Source of the DNA: Gamarada debralockiae
Taxonomy: Eukaryota > Ascomycota > Leotiomycetes > Helotiales > Hyphodiscaceae
DNA: 64,000 nt
NCBI GenBank assembly: GCA_002803225.1
Contig: NXFV01002076.1
Span: 1-64,000 of the forward strand
Direction: 5' to 3'
Positions 58,324 to 64,000 of the stretch are shown here, one piece after another. How positions within the stretch are numbered: the first letter of the stretch is position 1; every line of letters begins with the position of its first letter. The notes beneath the pieces were generated by a model. It did not search any database. It was not told where the DNA came from and was given only the letters and a program-made list of their open reading frames with translations. Both the position numbers and the translations under genes were made by a program.

Positions 58324-60234
58324 CTATTCAAGGAACGTAAAGAGATTCGTATGTAGAATGTTCATAGCGCGTGTAGCTTCGAAGGCTTCTATGACACAGG
58401 ATATATTGATTTCGCTTGCCCCTATTAGAACTTTCGTTAGAAAATGGTCTTAGGGATATTGGGAATAATAGTGGGGTGAAACTTGCCTTGGGAAATCATC
58501 TCAATATTGACATTATTCTCTCCTAACGTGGAGAACATGCGTCCGGCAATGCCAACCATGTTCTTCATTTCCGCGCCCACTAAACTCAAAATTGCCATCT
58601 TATTCAGCACGCTGACCTCGCCGCACTCCTCAAGCGCCTTCTTTGCTTTTTGCAGCTCTTCGTCTGATATGTTCGCTGAGTGAATGGCCATGGAAACGTG
58701 GACCTCGCTGGTGGAAATGAGATCGACGGAGAGTTGCAACATATCTAGGATTGTGAATACTTTGGCAAAAAAACCGTGGGATATTGACCTCTTGTTGGAA
58801 TGTACGTTGATGACTGAAATCTTGTCTTTGATGGTTACAGCTGTTGGTCTTTTTGGTGTTTTCCTTGATGTGAGGGAACTTCGACTTCGTGAATGTGAGA
58901 GTTGACCGGGTGCTAATACAGGATCGGGCAGCACAATGGTGCCGTTTCCGCGCGGGTTCTTGACATTCTTGATTCGGATCTGGATAGGTGGATTCGCATG
59001 AATGACTTGGTCCATAGTCAAGTGATGGATGACTTCTGAGCCGTAGAATGTCAATTCTGCAGCCTCGGCGGGAGTTATCGTCGCCAAAAGTCTCGCTGTG
59101 GGAACTTTTGTCGGGTCCGCGGTGAATATGCCATCCACTTCTTTCCATACCTGCAGCTCTTCTGCCTTGAGCCCAACAGCCACCAGTGCCGCACACAGAT
59201 CTGTATAACCTCTTCCGATCTCGCCGTCCATCAATCCGTGGGGTACAGTGCCGAAGTAGCCTGTGATGACCGGTACTCGATGTTCACATGCCAATACCTT
59301 CTCCTTCAACGCAGCAGCCAAATGTCGGAAGAATTCGAAACCGAGGGACTTGCCAGCCTTAACAGGAACGATATCGGAGAGATCGACGAATTCGGAATCG
59401 ACGCCCTGCACATTATCAGCTCCATAAACCCCGGTTCTCAGCAAGGAGAACGTACCCTATCTTGTAACAAAGCCGCAACAAAACGACAACTGAGTTTCTC
59501 CCCAAAACTAACAATGCGGTCCTTGGATCTTGAATCGATCTCTAGTTTCCATCGTTCCGCAGCCAGTCGGTAGTCTATTAATTCCTTGCACTCCGCCTCG
59601 ACCTCGTTTATGAGGTTCGATTGTAGGGTTCGGTCTTTGATGTGGGATTTCGCTGCACTGACATGATCTTCTCGAATAACAAACACCAGCCTTTCGTATT
59701 CGTTCACCAAGCTCTCATAATGCACTGATTCGATATCTTTGACTGTATTGATGTTTGCGAGGACGCCGAAGATTTCTAATAATCTGTAGAAGTTCTTCGT
59801 CTCAGAAATTGTGGCATGGCGGGGTAACGCAAAGACTCACCGACTCGTTGTCCCCTCTACTTTCTTCCCGGTACTTCTCGCAGAACACACCACAGCGATT
59901 TTATTGCTTTTTAGGCTCGGGCTGGATGCGCAATTAGCAATATTTTCTTTTCCCTGAAGAATTGATCATACTGTATGATCTCCTGAGCAATATTTAACGC
60001 AAATTTGCCTACGGATGTGCCACCGTATTTCTCACGCCAATCAGTAACGCTCAAGGCTGGAGTAGTGGGTAGATGAATACACACCTGGACAACCCATCCT
60101 CCACTGCTGTCGTTCCTCCTCAGTGAATTGGAGGACGCATCCTGAACCCCATTCATAATTGCCGCAGAACCCATCCTTTTGGAGAGAGCGTAAGTGTGCA
60201 ATTGGGATTGAAGATGAGTTCCGGCAAGAGTCAT
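58324..60234 (-). CDS. HOM3: Aspartate kinase, first step of Thr/Met/Ile synthesis
   Basis: This enzyme phosphorylates L-aspartate to 4-phospho-aspartate and is usually inhibited by threonine. Exons on the minus strand are 60234-60085, 60030-59972, 59906-59841, 59783-59456, 59405-58487 and 58421-58324, giving 539 residues. The amino-acid kinase domain starts KYGGTSVGKF (residues 51-60) and continues with KIAVVCSARSTGKK, ITGYFGTVPHGLMDGEIGRG and WKEVDGIFTADPTKVP. Two ACT domains form the C-terminus (VTIKDKISVINVHSNKRSI, then LSLVGAEMKNMVGIAGRMF). The last intron (58486-58422) starts with gcaagt, a GC donor. It is required to reach NIEMISQGASEINISCVIE and the end FTFLE. The exact start among Mets at 60234 and 60174 is uncertain; the first 20 residues are not conserved. 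Confidence 0.95.
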
Positions 60235-61379
60235 TTTTTTTCCAGATCCACCCGCGAAGTCGGACAGGGCAATAAATTAAAGTAGTGCGCTAACAAGATC
60301 AACCAATCGATAAGCAGAGTGGGGCAGCAAAAGGAGGGGGATGTTTGACTTTTTTGGTGGGGTCCAAGGAATTGTCAAATTGCGTGATAGGAAGTCTGAC
60401 TTTGAATATGTCTGCTTGGTCTACTCTTAATTCCTATACTGAGATCATTGCAAGTTATATACAAACCCATTCCAAGAATCTCCCTTTTCAATGACCTATT
60501 ACCTCAGCCCATCTCAGCCCATCTCAGTATCTTACTCAGCAAGCTCAAGTTCCATACCACAGCTGACAGGGTCACGGTCATTAGACAATGATGATACCCG
60601 TGCACGCCTACTCTCGCCCCCAATTGCCTGTGATCGCCTTTTCGTTGCGCCCGACTAAGCCCCAACGGAAAGAATCATAATCTAATCCCGATTGGCCAAC
60701 CCCACAAGTAACTCAAATTCAATCCAGACCGCAAAGACAATTAGGAAGCTCAACATTCACTCCTTTCTTCCTGCTGCACCTGCCTAAATTTCTTCCCTTT
60801 TTAAACAGAAGGATGGTGTTGTTGTATTGGCATTGGGTACAAAGGAGCACTCAAGAGAACTTTGGTGTGAGAGCAATCAAAGATGTTGACTAAGGGTTGG
60901 ATCTTGACCTTCGTATTATATGAAAGATGCGGACATTGCAGCATGTAATACAACCAAAGCCAAGTAATGGACAAAAACGAGCATTTGCATTTCCCAAATA
61001 CCAGCACGTTTTATCCTATCAAAGTAGTAATCAAGACACTAACGCAATTCCACCCATGCTTGCTATCAAAGACCAGAGAGTGTTGCCATTCAGAAACCCA
61101 ACCAGCTGCCGGTAACCCATACAAATAAAATTAAGAAAAAGAGAAACGTGCAAAGAACATGTGGTATCTACTCCAACTCTCGTTATCATCACCCAACGCC
61201 GCAAGGCCATCCTTCTCTATCAGCCCCTCGGCATCCCTATTATCTCAACCCTGAATGCACATCAGCCTCTCTTGTGCACCAGAGCAGTGAGATTGATCCG
61301 CTTAATCATAACATCGTAACGTCGTCACCGTTTCCCTGAAAAATGAAAGTCGTTGCTCATGTCTTACTCCATCTAAGCC
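60235..61379. other. Intergenic, aspartokinase promoter side
   Basis: No gene is visible. A short doubled sequence (cagcccatct twice, about 60506-60527) is present. The region must contain the HOM3 promoter and the 3' flank of the forkhead gene. Confidence 0.5.
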
Positions 61380-63668
61380 TTAAAACCGCGTCGATAAATT
61401 CCGGCCGAAAGCTGGTCGGGAATTGGTCTTCGGCGTGCTGCGAGAAGATTGCGCGCCAGAGCCAATCTTCTGGAATCCTTGCATGATGTCCATACCTCCA
61501 AAATCAGTAAACTCTTCCGCCAGAAATTCAGCACCGTAGAATTCCTCGTCTGTGGGTAGATCGAAATTGACGCTGAAAGAAGGTGATGCCATCTTGCTTG
61601 GTGACTCGATACCGAGAAGTTTGCTAGGCGATTCTATCAGTCCGAGACCCTTGCTTGAAGAGTTGTAGGCAATAGGATCCAGACTAGGGGTGAACTTCAG
61701 CTTGGGTGTAGATGTGACGCTCTTGTTGAAGTTGTTGGAGATATCAGATAGGATATTCGCTGACTTGGATCGATCTAAGCGTGGTCTCTTCGCTGATCTC
61801 TTCTCAGGGGAACCATTGCCGGGTACGGAAAGGAGGCCCCCGCTGGCGTCGGCGAAGATATCGAACTCTGTACTGAAATCTCCAAATAGATAGGCATTGT
61901 CATCCAGAGTTTCCAGATTGAAAGCCGGACTCCAGGGAGTGTTCTCATCAAGGACTGTCATTCCACGAACTGGCGAGCCAACCAGCTCACGAACTTTGTC
62001 CCGGTGCAGTTGGAGGTTCGTGTTTGGCGATACTGTTGGCGGTGGTCTCACAGGTGGCTTCAGCTTAACAATCGGGGTAAGAGGTGGCAGCATTTGTGTC
62101 GAGTCATGCTTCTGGGCACGGCGTAGGGGGGATGAAGATGGTGGAGCAAAGCCAGACATAACACGTCCCTTGGTAGGACTATCGTAGGATGAGCCACGGA
62201 TACGGGCAATCTCTTCTTCTGCACGGCCACGTTTGATTCTTGGTCGATCAGCTTCAGAGGTGAGTAGCCGTCCAACCCCATGTGGTCTCATTGCGGAAGA
62301 GTCTAGAGATGAGAAGTAGCCACTGTCATCCATAGACGCGAATTTGCGTTTATGTGAACGACTTCTGGAAGAAGAAGGGAAGCGAGGAACGGGAGGCGGA
62401 GTATCGTTTCTTCTTGGTACATGCCGGGGAACGGGGGGTGACGAATGCATCATTGCGGCCGGTGGTGACGACTGGATCAAGGGTGAAGAGGGTGGTAGTT
62501 CATCTACTTCTTGCTCTGGTTCTGGGTTGAAGGCATCGGAAGCAGGGATAGTGGCGTCGGAAGAGAGTTCAGGGATCGGAGGGAGTTGAGATTCTGGGAG
62601 ACTACTATATGTCGATTGAGGAGGTAGTTCTGGGGGTGCCGGCGTCAATGGCTTAAATTGAGTGCTCTCGGCTTGATTGACAGGAGCAAGGTTGGTGGAT
62701 AGGAGTGGAGGGTTCTCATTTGGACCAGTCGACTTTCGTGCCGACTTCTCCTTGATGAACTGATGCTCCATGCCTGACTGAATAGCCCAGTAATTGCCCT
62801 TTCCTGGGTCGTCCTTTGGTCTCTCCTGTTTGATAAATGCCTTGTTGAGGCTGAGGTTATGGCGAATGCTGTTTTGCCAGCCTGCATCTGCCGCATTGTA
62901 GAAGGAGTAAGTATCCGAGATCCATTTGTAGATTTGGGCAAGAGTTAATCGACGATTTGGAGCCCGCAAGATAGACATTCCAATCAACTGGGCATAACTA
63001 TGCGAAGGTTTGCTTCCATCATCAATAAGAGGTGGGAATGAGTCCGGAGCCGGGAGGTCCGTCTGCTCCTGCCCTTCATCTGCATCTGATGCATCCTCCA
63101 TCTTTGGTTTCTTGAACGGTCTCGATTCGTGGATTGGTGCTGCCTCCAACAAAGTCCGCTTTTGGATTGGTCTTTGCCCATATAGACCTTCCAGAGAAAA
63201 GTTGCTATTGGCACCGCTGTTGGCATATGAAGATTGGGGTTGGTGATAACTGGCTTCGGAATAATTCTCCTTTTCCACACTCTTCGCACTCGTAAACGTC
63301 GTGAACAATGCCTTCTGTGGCTTGAACTTAGACATCAGGGGCTGCTTCTTCTCAATAGAATCCGTATTGTACACTGGTCCTCCAGGTGGTGGCATCGATA
63401 TCATGTTCAATTTATTGCTGAAGGGGGCTCTCGATGGTGAGCTAGAACTCTGCTGTGCTGCCTTGAGCGGTGATTGCTTGACGCCTCCATTTTGCGGTGG
63501 GTTGAAAACGATATTCCTCCGCGATGCTGCATTCTTTATGGGTCGAAGTGGCGACGACTTCTTAGGGTTCGATGGGTTCTGCATTGACGGCATAGGTGTA
63601 TGGTCAAAGGATGTGACAGGATCTTGGTAGATTTGCAGCGGCTGCTGCGAATAACGCGTCGACGACAT
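61380..63668 (-). CDS. Forkhead (winged-helix) transcription factor, Fkh/Sep1-like
   Basis: This is a single-exon protein of 762 residues. The forkhead DNA-binding domain is at about residues 220-305: KPSHSYAQLIGMSILRAPNR, then LTLAQIYKWISDTYSFYN, then the recognition helix region GWQNSIRHNLSLNKAFIK and the wing part DDPGKGNYWAI. The rest is low in complexity, rich in Ser, Pro and Gln, with several SP/TP pairs that could be CDK sites. This organisation resembles ascomycete forkhead factors that drive late cell-cycle genes (yeast Fkh1/2, S. pombe Sep1); an FHA domain as in Fkh1/2 is not visible, so it is closer to Sep1/Hcm1. Start 63668 is the first Met of the open frame. Confidence 0.92.
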   Translation of the reverse strand: MSSTRYSQQPLQIYQDPVTSFDHTPMPSMQNPSNPKKSSPLRPIKNAASRRNIVFNPPQNGGVKQSPLKAAQQSSSSPSRAPFSNKLNMISMPPPGGPVYNTDSIEKKQPLMSKFKPQKALFTTFTSAKSVEKENYSEASYHQPQSSYANSGANSNFSLEGLYGQRPIQKRTLLEAAPIHESRPFKKPKMEDASDADEGQEQTDLPAPDSFPPLIDDGSKPSHSYAQLIGMSILRAPNRRLTLAQIYKWISDTYSFYNAADAGWQNSIRHNLSLNKAFIKQERPKDDPGKGNYWAIQSGMEHQFIKEKSARKSTGPNENPPLLSTNLAPVNQAESTQFKPLTPAPPELPPQSTYSSLPESQLPPIPELSSDATIPASDAFNPEPEQEVDELPPSSPLIQSSPPAAMMHSSPPVPRHVPRRNDTPPPVPRFPSSSRSRSHKRKFASMDDSGYFSSLDSSAMRPHGVGRLLTSEADRPRIKRGRAEEEIARIRGSSYDSPTKGRVMSGFAPPSSSPLRRAQKHDSTQMLPPLTPIVKLKPPVRPPPTVSPNTNLQLHRDKVRELVGSPVRGMTVLDENTPWSPAFNLETLDDNAYLFGDFSTEFDIFADASGGLLSVPGNGSPEKRSAKRPRLDRSKSANILSDISNNFNKSVTSTPKLKFTPSLDPIAYNSSSKGLGLIESPSKLLGIESPSKMASPSFSVNFDLPTDEEFYGAEFLAEEFTDFGGMDIMQGFQKIGSGAQSSRSTPKTNSRPAFGRNLSTRF

Positions 63669-64000
63669 CGTGAGTCGACGACGCGGCTGAGTCGGGAAGA
63701 TTCGGTGATGACTTCAGCAGCGTAACGCGTATCGTGGTGGTAAGTGATAGTCGACGTCGTCGATGAGGCTGTTGATGCACTGTTAGTCCTTTATGAAATA
63801 TTTCGACCAGAAAAAGGCCTTTGAAGAAGTTCATGAAGAGGCTATCAAGGGATGCATACCCAAGTGGGTGCTGAGGTGCGCTGGCTAGGATCGTCGATCG
63901 AATTGTGGAGCGAGATTGCAGTGGATTCCGCGTTTAAGGCAAGTAAGGGCTGTGCAAACGGTTGATAAATGTCTAGAATCTCTCAAGGATATCGAGCAAT
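63669..64000. other. Window edge, leader/promoter of forkhead gene
   Basis: A 76-codon minus-strand frame (63834-63604) overlaps the forkhead start in another frame and could be an upstream ORF. No other gene. Confidence 0.4.

Noticed and set aside
58630..59196. 188-codon minus-strand frame in aspartokinase
   Set aside because: It is a shadow frame; the aspartokinase frame carries all motifs.

Overview
The window is nuclear DNA of a filamentous ascomycete (Pezizomycotina). The evidence is short spliceosomal introns of about 45-70 bases, HET-domain genes, an AzgA-type purine permease, a heterotrimeric-type DPM1 without a membrane anchor, and a compact set of fungal housekeeping genes. A leotiomycete is my guess from the general look of the proteins; no rRNA or other marker here proves it. 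I found no tRNA, rRNA or CRISPR array.

Left part (0.3-6.4 kb) is accessory DNA. It holds a nine-exon cytochrome P450, a decayed HET-domain gene interrupted by a roughly 400-base terminal-inverted-repeat element, and an odd Cys/His-repeat gene with many reading-frame breaks. That gene runs into a DEDDh-type 3'-5' exonuclease-like domain.

7.3-17 kb is housekeeping: DPM1, RRP36, an NLI/FCP1-like HAD protein, eEF1B-gamma, mitochondrial ribosomal protein uS9m and a Q/S/P-rich conserved protein. A 5-kb stretch without a recognisable gene follows. 22-33.5 kb holds calcineurin B, an uncertain coiled-coil gene, EPL1 (NuA4), an Rkm4/SETD6-like SET methyltransferase, KAE1 (KEOPS), a small membrane protein and the AMPK beta subunit.

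35.7-39.7 kb is a TPR array next to a HET domain on the minus strand. It reads as one NLR-like gene broken by two frameshifts. 41.8-51.3 kb is again dense housekeeping: COQ8, ESS2/DGCR14, PPT1 (PP5), POP8 (RNase P/MRP), SPT4 and KIN17. 52.9-63.7 kb holds AzgA, aspartokinase (HOM3) and a forkhead transcription factor, separated by long non-coding gaps.

Many housekeeping genes are divergent pairs on short shared promoters: RRP36/HAD, eEF1B-gamma/uS9m, SET/KAE1, small membrane protein/AMPK beta, ESS2/PPT1 and POP8/SPT4. Functionally the window covers translation and ribosome biogenesis, tRNA processing, chromatin and transcription, calcium and energy signalling, and primary metabolism. The most unusual observations are a tandemly duplicated intron in KIN17, three GC-AG introns, repeated short motifs in the COQ8 N-terminus, the Cys/His-repeat plus exonuclease locus, and the two broken HET loci. 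Exon borders were set by eye from GT/GC-AG signals, frame continuity and expected protein sequence.
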